Assembly: GCF_000372465.1 (NCBI RefSeq)
Contig: NZ_AQUZ01000056.1
Location: forward strand, 1-55,086
Source: Kribbella catacumbae DSM 19601
Lineage (GTDB): Bacteria > Actinomycetota > Actinomycetes > Propionibacteriales > Kribbellaceae
Direction: 5' to 3'
DNA: 55,086 nucleotides
In this document: in pieces, positions 6,471 through 13,876 of the stretch
Position numbering within the stretch: position 1 is the stretch's first letter
Layout of the letters: the number at the start of each line of letters is the position of its first letter
Program-made: the position numbers and the translations under genes
Notes under the pieces: model-generated
The model's database searches: none
What the model saw: only the letters and a program-made list of their open reading frames with translations
Told to the model about the DNA's origin: nothing

Positions 6471-7160
6471 ATGACTGTTGACCTGAACGACCTGACCCGC
6501 CCCACCGAGTTCCTCGACTACGAGACCGACGAAGTCCAAGCCTTCATCGACCACGCCGTCAAGGATCGCTCGGCGGATCGGGCCACCACCGCGATCGAGC
6601 TGTACTACGCCGTCCGCGACGGCATCTTCTACGAGGTGTACGGCGCGGACCTGTCCGCCGACGGACTGAAGGCCTCGAGCACCGCGCGGGCCAAGTCCGG
6701 GTTCTGTCTGCACAAGTCCGCTCTCTATGCAGCGGTTGTCCGTGCTGTCGGCATCCCTTCCCGCCTGGTGTATGGCGATGTGCGCAACCACCTCGCTTCG
6801 CCGCGGCTCATCGAGCACATCGGCGGCGATGTGTTCTTCCACGGCCTCACCCAGGTGTATCTGAACGGTCAGTGGGTCAAGGCCACTCCGGTGTTCAACA
6901 AGATGCTCTGCAAGCTGTACGGCCTGCAGGCCCTCGAGTTCGACGGCACCGCCGACAGCCTCTACCACCCGCACAACGGCGGCGGATCGATGGAGTTCCT
7001 CGTCGACCATGGAGCCTTCGACGACGTCCCGTACGACTACGTCATCGCCACCATGCGGGCCAAGCACCCCAAGTTCCTCGACAACTCCGGCTCGGGGACC
7101 GTCGGCGGCGGCACCCTCGCGGGCGAATCCACCCTTGCCAAAGAGGAGGTATCTCGATGA
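6471..7160 (+). CDS. Transglutaminase-like cysteine protein
   Basis: This 229-residue protein has a transglutaminase/protease-like core. Cys79 is in SGFCLHKSALYAAVVRAVGI, followed by SRLVYGDVRNH, and His124 is in the strand FFHGLTQVYLNGQWVKATP. The third catalytic residue, normally Asp after the tryptophan-containing strand, is Ala/Thr here. The family occurs widely as small uncharacterised bacterial proteins. In this operon it could catalyse amide formation or transfer from the carrier thioester, which would be the release step (inference). The ATG at 6471 follows AGGACAGGA; the longer open frame upstream lies inside the dehydrogenase gene. Its stop overlaps the next gene (ATGA). Confidence 0.75.
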   Translation: MTVDLNDLTRPTEFLDYETDEVQAFIDHAVKDRSADRATTAIELYYAVRDGIFYEVYGADLSADGLKASSTARAKSGFCLHKSALYAAVVRAVGIPSRLVYGDVRNHLASPRLIEHIGGDVFFHGLTQVYLNGQWVKATPVFNKMLCKLYGLQALEFDGTADSLYHPHNGGGSMEFLVDHGAFDDVPYDYVIATMRAKHPKFLDNSGSGTVGGGTLAGESTLAKEEVSR

Positions 7161-7951
7161 CCAGCACCCCCACTGACGGCTGGGACGCCGGCACCCGCCT
7201 CGGCGTCGTCGTACCGCATGCCGATGTCGGTCCGGAGGCCGAACTGCAAGCGATGGCCCCGGCGTCGGTGTCCATTCACGGCTCGCGGATCCACTTCGCC
7301 GCCATGCGTGCCGGCGGCGAAATGGACGAGAAGATCCCGCACGACCCGGTCAAGGCGTTCGTCGAGCCACCGTTCCTGGACCAGGCCGTGGAACTGGTGG
7401 CCGCGAGCCCGCTGCACGCTCTCGCCCTCGGCTTCACCTCTTCCAGTTATGTACTGAAGGCCAAGGGCGAAGCGGAGCTCTACGAACGACTGGCCCCCGT
7501 CACCCGCGGTCTGCCGATCACGGGAACGACCAAGGCGGCTCGCGCCGCATTCCACGCGCTGGGCGCCCACAAGATCGCCATCGTGAACCCGCCGTGGTTC
7601 GACGACCTCCTCTCGGGTCAGGGCGCGGACTACTTCGGCGAGTTCGGGTTCGACGTCGTCCACCACGGACCGTGCGGCCTGCCGTCGAACCAGAAGGCGA
7701 TCACTCCCGGCAACCTGTCCGCCTGGATCCGCAGTACGGTCGCCGCCTACCAGCCCGACGCCGTCCTGGTGGCCGGCAACGGCATTCGTGCGGTGGGGAC
7801 CATCAAGCCCCTCGAGGAGGAGCTGGGCTTCAACGTGGTCACCGCGAACCAAGTGATTCTGTGGCACGCCCTGCACCTCGGCGATGCCGCTCACGTTGCT
7901 GCCGGCATCACCGACTACGGGCAGCTTTTCGCTACCACTCCCAAGGACTGA
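7157..7951 (+). CDS. Asp/Glu-racemase-fold protein (arylmalonate decarboxylase/maleate isomerase-like)
   Basis: This 264-residue protein of the Asp/Glu racemase superfamily is closest in layout to arylmalonate decarboxylase and maleate isomerase: LGVVVPHADVGPE at the N-terminus, LALGFTSSSYV (about 88-99) and VLVAGNGIRAVGTI (about 203-216). These two loops normally hold the catalytic cysteines; here they read GFTSSS and AGNGIR, and the only cysteine in the chain is Cys173 outside both. A two-cysteine racemase mechanism is therefore unlikely; isomerase, decarboxylase or hydrolase chemistry with serine is possible. GAGGAGG lies 7 bases before the ATG, which overlaps the previous stop. It is the last gene of the operon. 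Confidence 0.78.
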   Translation: MTSTPTDGWDAGTRLGVVVPHADVGPEAELQAMAPASVSIHGSRIHFAAMRAGGEMDEKIPHDPVKAFVEPPFLDQAVELVAASPLHALALGFTSSSYVLKAKGEAELYERLAPVTRGLPITGTTKAARAAFHALGAHKIAIVNPPWFDDLLSGQGADYFGEFGFDVVHHGPCGLPSNQKAITPGNLSAWIRSTVAAYQPDAVLVAGNGIRAVGTIKPLEEELGFNVVTANQVILWHALHLGDAAHVAAGITDYGQLFATTPKD

Positions 7952-7960
7952 AAGCAGCAG

Positions 7961-9052
7961 TCAGGCGGCGCGACGGTCCGGTTCCTGCAGTCGGTGCGTT
8001 GCCACCTGCTGATAGGCATAGGCCGCGGAGGTCAGCGTCATGTGGTGGTGCCAGCCCGGGTACGAGCGGCCCTCGAAGTCCCGCAGGCCGAACTCTCGTT
8101 CCATCCGTCCGATGGTGGCAGCCGTCGTCGCCATCCCGTCGACCAGTGCGAGGAGTTCGCCGAACGGCCGGTTCGTCATGTTCGTGAGCCACAGACCACC
8201 GGGCCGGCCCCGGCCGTCTTCGCGCCGGTCGAACAGACGGTAGGTGCGCTGGAGACCGGGCCTGGTCCGGGTGCGGGGCAGATAGGCGAGCCCGGTCGGG
8301 TGCGTGGTGTGGCCGGTGCGTTCGTCGATGAACTCTGCGGCCCGCACCGGAGCGCGTTCGGCACACTGCCGAGCCGCCAGATGGCTCCCGGGCTGTAGCA
8401 GCAGGTTGTCCGGTACGGCGATGACGAAGTCATGGCCCCGCTCGACGAGTCCGTGAATCAGCGCGCAGGTGTCCAGGTAGCCGACCAGGTCGGCCACCAC
8501 CGGCATCGACACCGCTTCTGTGTTGAGCAGATCCAGTACACCCTCGGCCGGGGACGCTGCCGCCGCGGGGCCCGGAATGCGGGCGCGCCGGCGCCGCGCG
8601 GCATCGGACCATTCCTCGGGCAGCAGCATGGTCCAGGCCACCGGCAGAGCTCCGGTGTCCGATGACAGGAAGGCCCCGATCCCGATCTGGCAGTTGACGG
8701 TCCGTCCGGTCTGCCGAATGAAACGGCGGTGCACTCCACAGGACTGCCCGCCGCGCTTGGGGAGTACGACGGGGGCGATGGCCCAGGACCGGGGCCGGGT
8801 CTGTCGCTCGACCCAGCGCATGAGCTCGGTCTGGATGGGTTCCCATTTCCAGGGACTGGCATTGATGAACTGATGCAGGGCCTGGGCGGCGGTGCTGGAA
8901 TCGGTAACCGCGGCGGCCATCCGCCGGACCGTCTTCTTGCCCGGGGTCGTGAGGAGTCCTTGCAGATAGACCTCGGCCCACCGTCGCTGATCGGCCCTGG
9001 GCAAGCGGCTGAACAACTCGCCGGTGAACCGGCTGAAGGATGTCGCAGTCAT
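7961..9052 (-). CDS. IS701-type DDE transposase-like protein, possibly domesticated
   Basis: This 363-residue protein has the organisation of IS701-type DDE transposases: LHQFINASPWKWEPI and WAIAPVVLPKRGGQS at the N-terminal side, AWTMLLPEEW in the middle, and FEGRSYPGWHHHMTL near the C-terminus. It is convergent with the racemase-fold gene and only 9 bases separate the two stop codons, so no IS end fits on that side. I saw no flanking inverted repeats on the other side either. It is therefore either an IS remnant whose end was lost or a transposase-derived protein kept as part of the cluster. GGGGAGGGG precedes the ATG, and its leader is unusually AT-rich. Confidence 0.75.
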   Translation of the reverse strand: MTATSFSRFTGELFSRLPRADQRRWAEVYLQGLLTTPGKKTVRRMAAAVTDSSTAAQALHQFINASPWKWEPIQTELMRWVERQTRPRSWAIAPVVLPKRGGQSCGVHRRFIRQTGRTVNCQIGIGAFLSSDTGALPVAWTMLLPEEWSDAARRRRARIPGPAAAASPAEGVLDLLNTEAVSMPVVADLVGYLDTCALIHGLVERGHDFVIAVPDNLLLQPGSHLAARQCAERAPVRAAEFIDERTGHTTHPTGLAYLPRTRTRPGLQRTYRLFDRREDGRGRPGGLWLTNMTNRPFGELLALVDGMATTAATIGRMEREFGLRDFEGRSYPGWHHHMTLTSAAYAYQQVATHRLQEPDRRAA

Positions 9053-9089
9053 AGCTGGGTTCCCCTCCCCTGAGATCCACCGTCACTGG

Positions 9090-9214
9090 GTAGACCATCA
9101 GAGAATAAAGAACGATTGCCATGTATTTAACTGCTTTGGGTAAATGGGTAGTTACTTTCTGGATAATCAGGCAAACGTTTGCTGGAATACTGAACCAGAA
9201 TTAAAGAGATTGCT
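9090..9214. other. AT-rich junction with a 12-bp palindrome
   Basis: This stretch is roughly 38-40% GC by eye in an otherwise about 70% GC window, and it ends at the menA stop codon. It contains the perfect palindrome GCAAACGTTTGC (9171-9182), whose CG centre and dyad resemble LacI-family operators. It is upstream of the transposase-like gene and probably holds its promoter. It also looks like the boundary between the accessory island and the core menaquinone genes. Confidence 0.6.
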
Positions 9215-10087
9215 TTAGCGTCCGAGGAACAGGCCGGCCGTCAGGCCGGCCGCGTAGACCAGCTCGGTGAGGCCGGTGCCCTTGAGGACAGGAATCAGTG
9301 CTGGGCCGACGGCGTCGCTGACGACCACCTTGACGGATTTGGCGGCCAGCGGCAGGGCGAGCAGCGCGAGGAGTGTCCAGGGGGTCGCCAGGGCTGACAC
9401 GGCCGCCAGTATGAAGGCCAGCGCGACCAGCCCGGCGTACAGGCGGCGGGAGCGGGCAGCGCCCAGTACTACGGCCAGCGTGCGCTTGCCGGTCACCGAG
9501 TCGGTGGGGATGTCGCGGAGGTTGTTGGCGACCAGGAGCGCGCAGGCGATGCTGCCGATGGCGACAGCGCCGGCTACGGCTGTCCAGTGGAGCTTTTCGG
9601 CCTGGACGTACGTAGTACCGAGTACTGCGACCAAGCCGAAGAACAGGAAGACGCTGACTTCACCGAGTGCCCGGTAGCCGTAGGGCTTCTTGCCGCCCGT
9701 GTAGAACCACGCGCCGAGCAGCGAGGCGGCTCCTACGAGCAGTAGCCACCAGGAGGTGGTTGCACAAAGCACGATGCCCAGTACTGCGCCCACGCCGAAG
9801 CAGCTGAACGCCGCACCCTTCACCTGCAGCGGGCTGGCCACCTTGGAGCCCACCAAGCGCAGCGGGCCGACCCGGTTCTCGTCTGTACCGCGGATGCCGT
9901 CGCTGTAGTCATTGGCGTAGTTGACGCCGATCTGCAGCGCCAAGCCGACGCCCAGCGCGAGCAGCGCCTTCCACCAGACGAAGTGGTCGAGGTAGGCGGC
10001 GGCGCCGGTACCGACGAGCACAGGAGCGATCGCGGCGGGCAACGTCCGGGGGCGAGCGCCTTCGATCCACTGGGCAGGGGTGGCCAT
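9215..10087 (-). CDS. menA: 1,4-dihydroxy-2-naphthoate polyprenyltransferase
   Basis: This 290-residue UbiA-superfamily integral membrane prenyltransferase has eight to nine hydrophobic segments. The first aspartate-rich motif is NYANDYSDGIRGTD (about 55-68) and the second region contains ANNLRDIPTDSVTGKRT (about 185-201). It attaches the polyprenyl chain to 1,4-dihydroxy-2-naphthoate, giving demethylmenaquinone at the membrane. It is divergent from menE with 89 bases between the starts, so a shared control region is likely. It begins at ATG 10087 (MATPAQWIEGARPRTLP, the usual MenA N-terminus). Its 3' end abuts the AT-rich junction. Confidence 0.95.
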   Translation of the reverse strand: MATPAQWIEGARPRTLPAAIAPVLVGTGAAAYLDHFVWWKALLALGVGLALQIGVNYANDYSDGIRGTDENRVGPLRLVGSKVASPLQVKGAAFSCFGVGAVLGIVLCATTSWWLLLVGAASLLGAWFYTGGKKPYGYRALGEVSVFLFFGLVAVLGTTYVQAEKLHWTAVAGAVAIGSIACALLVANNLRDIPTDSVTGKRTLAVVLGAARSRRLYAGLVALAFILAAVSALATPWTLLALLALPLAAKSVKVVVSDAVGPALIPVLKGTGLTELVYAAGLTAGLFLGR

Positions 10088-10176
10088 GGCAACCGATTCT
10101 GTCAGCCGACCGGCAAGGGCTTGCAGGCGGCACAGGCTGAAGACTCCGCACGCGCGCGCCGTACGCTCGGAGGGAC

Positions 10177-11304
10177 ATGTCTACCTTGCGCCTGGTCCCA
10201 GCGACCCCGGATGCCGTGCTGTCGGCATTGACCAGCTTGCTGGACGGCACCGGTACTGCGTTCGCTCCGGTGCCGGATGATCCCGCTGCGGCGGAGCGGG
10301 TGCGGCAGGCGGTCGTTCCGGGCGAGCCGCTCGAGTCGGACGACTGTGGGGTCGTGCTGGCCACCTCCGGCTCCTCTGGCGAGCCCAAGGGCGTCATGCT
10401 CTCCACGAATGCTCTGGTCGCCTCGGCTACAGCCACGCATGAGCGGTTGGGCGGGCCGGGCCAGTGGTTGCTGCCGATGCAGCCGTACTTCGTGGGTGGG
10501 CTGCAGGTGCTGACCCGCTCGGTTGTGGCCGGCTATGCGCCGGTGGTCGCCAGTGAGCACCCGAGCTTCTCGGTGGGGGCCAAGGCGATGACTGGGCCGC
10601 GGCGGTACACGGCGATGGTCCCGACGCAGTTGGCGCGCTACCTGGAGACGGAGCCGGACGCGTTGCGGAGTTTCGACGCGATTGTGCTCGGCGGGGCGGC
10701 GATGTCGGCCGAGTTGAAGGCGAAGGCGGCCGCGGCGGGGGTGACGGCGATTCCGTCGTATGGGATGACCGAGACCGGCAGTGGGTGTGTGTATGCGGGT
10801 GTGCCGTTGACGGGTACCTCGCTGCGGTTGGAGGACAACAGGATTTTGATCAAGGGACCCACATTGTTCTCCGGGTACCGGCTGCAGCCGGAGTTGACGG
10901 CAGAGGTGCTGCGGGACGGCTGGTTCCGGACGCAGGATCGTGGTCGGCTCGTGGACGGCCGGCTGCAGGTGGTCGGGCGGCTGGACGACGTGGTGATCTC
11001 CGGCGGCGTCAACGTCACCCTGACGGCGGTGCAGGCGCGGTTGCTCGAGCATCCCGCCGTGGCGGAGGCGGTGGTGCTGGGCGTGCCCGATGCGGAGTGG
11101 GGCGCGCGAGTGGTCGCCTTCATCGTCGGCGGCGCCGAGTCGCCCCGCGACGCCGGTGGGCCTGCGCTCGACGAGTTGCGCGACTTCGTCGGCGAAGTGT
11201 TGCCGCGGGCGTGGGCGCCGCGCGAGGTGGTACGGCTGGAGCGTTTGCCGATGCTTGCCTCTGGCAAGGTTGATCGGCAGCTGTTGCTGGATGGCGTGCG
11301 GTGA
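10177..11304 (+). CDS. menE: o-Succinylbenzoate--CoA ligase
   Basis: This 375-residue acyl-adenylating enzyme is shorter than the 450-490 residues of many MenE proteins but typical of actinobacterial ones. ATSGSSGEPKG at 62-72 is the phosphate loop; SYGMTETGSG, FRTQDRG and LASGKVDRQ (catalytic Lys near the C-terminus) follow. It converts o-succinylbenzoate to its CoA thioester. GGAGG lies just upstream of the ATG. Its stop overlaps the menC GTG, giving a menE-menC-menD operon. It is distinguished from the island's adenylation enzyme by this context and by its compact N-terminal domain. Confidence 0.93.
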   Translation: MSTLRLVPATPDAVLSALTSLLDGTGTAFAPVPDDPAAAERVRQAVVPGEPLESDDCGVVLATSGSSGEPKGVMLSTNALVASATATHERLGGPGQWLLPMQPYFVGGLQVLTRSVVAGYAPVVASEHPSFSVGAKAMTGPRRYTAMVPTQLARYLETEPDALRSFDAIVLGGAAMSAELKAKAAAAGVTAIPSYGMTETGSGCVYAGVPLTGTSLRLEDNRILIKGPTLFSGYRLQPELTAEVLRDGWFRTQDRGRLVDGRLQVVGRLDDVVISGGVNVTLTAVQARLLEHPAVAEAVVLGVPDAEWGARVVAFIVGGAESPRDAGGPALDELRDFVGEVLPRAWAPREVVRLERLPMLASGKVDRQLLLDGVR

Positions 11305-12239
11305 TCACCTTTGCGATCGGCCTGAAGAACAGGTTCCGGGGGATCACGGTGCGCGAGGGGATGCTCTTCGAGGGCCCGGCGGGTTGGGCCGAGTGGAGCC
11401 CGTTCCTCGACTACGACGATGCCGCCAGCGTGTCTTGGCTTCGGGCGGCTCGTGAGGCTGCCTTCGACGGCTGGCCGGCGCCGGTGCGTTCCGTAGTACC
11501 GGTGAATTGCACTGTGCCGGCCATAGGCCCCGAGAAGGCGGCTGCGATCGTGCGGGCGTCCGGCTGCAGCACTGCGAAGGTGAAGGTGGCCGAGCCCGGG
11601 CAGACGCTCAAGGATGACTTGGAGCGACTAGAGGCCGTCCGGGACGCGATCGGCTCAGGGCAGGTGCGTATCGATGCCAACGGCGCCTGGTCGGTCGACG
11701 AAGCCCTGCAGGCGTTGAAGGAACTCGCACGCTTCGATCTGGAGTACGTCGAGCAGCCGTGTGCCTCAGTAGAGGACCTGGCCGCCGTACGGCGACGTAC
11801 AGACGTGCTGGTCGCGGCAGACGAGTCCATCCGCCGGGCCGAGGATCCCTTGCTGGTAAAGAAGCTCGAGGCCGCCGACATCGCAGTACTGAAGGTGCAG
11901 CCGATCGGAGGCGTCCGGGCCTGCCTCGACATCGCCGAGCAGATCGGTCTGCCAGTGGTCGTCTCGTCAGCCCTGGAGACCTCCGTCGGCATCGCTGCTG
12001 GCGTTGCTCTGGCCGCAGCCCTGCCAGAGCTTCCCTACGCGTGCGGCCTGGCTACGGTCTCCATGTTCACCTCAGAGGTGGTCGCGGAGCCGCTGCTGCC
12101 CATAGACGGCTTCCTGCCCGTGAATCGCCTTGAACCAGATCCAGTCTTGCTAGCTGCAGCCACTGCCGACCAAGCGACCACAGCCAAGTGGGCCGCGCGG
12201 TTGGCCAGGGTCGAAGCATTGAAGGGGAGTACGGGATGA
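11301..12239 (+). CDS. menC: o-Succinylbenzoate synthase
   Basis: This 312-residue enolase-superfamily enzyme dehydrates SHCHC to o-succinylbenzoate. The barrel carries the expected residues: Lys95 of the KVK motif (TAKVKVAE), metal ligands Asp125 (RIDANGAW), Glu151 (YVEQPC) and Asp174 (AADESI), and the second catalytic Lys198 (VLKVQP). The GTG start overlaps the menE stop and the stop overlaps the menD ATG, so all three are tightly coupled. Confidence 0.95.
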   Translation: MITFAIGLKNRFRGITVREGMLFEGPAGWAEWSPFLDYDDAASVSWLRAAREAAFDGWPAPVRSVVPVNCTVPAIGPEKAAAIVRASGCSTAKVKVAEPGQTLKDDLERLEAVRDAIGSGQVRIDANGAWSVDEALQALKELARFDLEYVEQPCASVEDLAAVRRRTDVLVAADESIRRAEDPLLVKKLEAADIAVLKVQPIGGVRACLDIAEQIGLPVVVSSALETSVGIAAGVALAAALPELPYACGLATVSMFTSEVVAEPLLPIDGFLPVNRLEPDPVLLAAATADQATTAKWAARLARVEALKGSTG

Positions 12240-13876
12240 ACCCGTCCACGGCATTCGCGACAGTGGTGGTCGACGAGCTGATCCGGTCCGGTGTCCGCGA
12301 GGCCGTACTGGCTCCCGGCTCGCGCAGCACCCCACTGGCGCTCGCCTTGGCTGCCGCAGACCGAGACGGCCGCCTGCGCCTTCACGTGCGGATCGACGAA
12401 CGTACTGCGGGCTTCCTAGCTCTCGGTCTCATCCGCGGTACCGGCCTGCCAGTACCGGTGGTGACGACCTCCGGTACTGCGGTCGCCAACCTCTACCCGG
12501 CAGTCCTCGAGGCCTCGCACAGCGGCCTGCCGCTGATCGTGCTGAGTGCAGACCGCCCGCCGGAGCTCCGCGGCACCGGCGCCAACCAGACCACTGACCA
12601 GCTGAAGGTCTTCGGCGACGCCGTCCGCCTCTTCCACGAGCTCGGTACGCCGAGCAAGCAGGTGGGCCAGGTCGCCTACTGGCGTTCGCAAATCGCGCGT
12701 GCGGTGTCGACAGCCGTAGGAGCCCGCACGGCCGACCCGGGGCCAGTGCAGCTCAACTGCCCGCTGGTAGAGCCGCTGGTGCCGACTGAGGACGACGACT
12801 GGCCGGAGCCGCTCGACGGGCGCAGTACCGGGCCGTGGACGAGTGTGCACGCCACTGCGGCTCAACCCTCTGCCGTTGCAGCCGGACCGAAGACCGTGGT
12901 CGTTGCAGGTGACGGCGCATCGCAGGCCGCGCGGCTTGCTGCGGAGGCGGGCGGCTGGCCGTTGTTCGCCGAGCCGTCCAGCCGGGCGAGGACCGGGCCG
13001 GCGGTCATCTCGGCGTACAGGTTGTTGCTGGCAGCAACGACGATGGGTGACGAGATCGAGCGGGTGCTGGTGTTCGGGCACCCCACCTTGTCGCGGCCGA
13101 TCTCCAAGCTGCTCGCACGCGAGGACGTCGAGGTGATCGTTGTCGCACCGACCGGTCTCTGGCCGGACTCGGGGCGCCGCGCCAGGTCGGTCGTCACAGG
13201 GCTCGAGGTGATCGGCACGGACAGCACGGACTGGCTGACCCGCTGGCAGGAGGCCGACCAGCTGGCTCGCCCGGCGATCGACAAGGTGCTCGCCGATGGG
13301 CTGTCCGGGCCTGCAGTGGCCGCAGTACTGGGTGAAGTCGTCGGTGCTGACGGCATGCTCGTCGTCGCCTCCTCCAACCCGGTGCGCGATCTCGACCTGG
13401 CTCCCGTCGTGCCGATTCGCACAGTGGCCAACCGTGGCCTGGCAGGGATCGACGGCACGCTCTCGACGGCAGTAGGCGCCGCCCTGGCCAACGCGGGTGC
13501 TACGTACGCGCTGGTGGGTGATCTGGCCTTCCTGCATGATGCCAACGGTCTGGTGATCGGCCCTGCCGAGCCGCGCCCGGACCTGCGCATCGTGGTGCTC
13601 AACGACAACGGCGGTGGCATCTTCGCCACCCTTGAACAGGGCAGCACCGACCACGCCGACTACTTCGAGCGCGTCTTCGGTACCCCGCACAACGTCGACC
13701 TCGCCGCACTCTGCGCAGCCACCGGTACGCCGTACCGGCTGGTCGACACGGCGGTTGAGCTGAGAGATGCGCTGGTCCGCACGGTGGAGGGCATTGACGT
13801 CGTGGAGGTCAGGGTCGACCGCTCGACCCACCGCGACCTGCAGGCCGAGCTACACACGGCAGTCAGCCAGTTGTAG
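12236..13876 (+). CDS. menD: SEPHCHC synthase (MenD)
   Basis: This 546-residue thiamine-diphosphate enzyme adds the succinyl semialdehyde from 2-oxoglutarate to isochorismate. The N-terminal part has LAPGSRSTPLALALA, RIDERTAGFLALG and TTSGTAVANLYPAV (substrate and ThDP activation); the C-terminal part has ANRGLAGIDGTLSTA, VGDLAFLHD and NDNGGGIF, the ThDP/Mg motif. The ATG at 12236 sits in ATGA with the menC stop; an earlier in-frame start would lie inside menC. The 3' end overlaps the convergent mannosyltransferase gene by 14 bases. Confidence 0.96.
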   Translation: MNPSTAFATVVVDELIRSGVREAVLAPGSRSTPLALALAAADRDGRLRLHVRIDERTAGFLALGLIRGTGLPVPVVTTSGTAVANLYPAVLEASHSGLPLIVLSADRPPELRGTGANQTTDQLKVFGDAVRLFHELGTPSKQVGQVAYWRSQIARAVSTAVGARTADPGPVQLNCPLVEPLVPTEDDDWPEPLDGRSTGPWTSVHATAAQPSAVAAGPKTVVVAGDGASQAARLAAEAGGWPLFAEPSSRARTGPAVISAYRLLLAATTMGDEIERVLVFGHPTLSRPISKLLAREDVEVIVVAPTGLWPDSGRRARSVVTGLEVIGTDSTDWLTRWQEADQLARPAIDKVLADGLSGPAVAAVLGEVVGADGMLVVASSNPVRDLDLAPVVPIRTVANRGLAGIDGTLSTAVGAALANAGATYALVGDLAFLHDANGLVIGPAEPRPDLRIVVLNDNGGGIFATLEQGSTDHADYFERVFGTPHNVDLAALCAATGTPYRLVDTAVELRDALVRTVEGIDVVEVRVDRSTHRDLQAELHTAVSQL

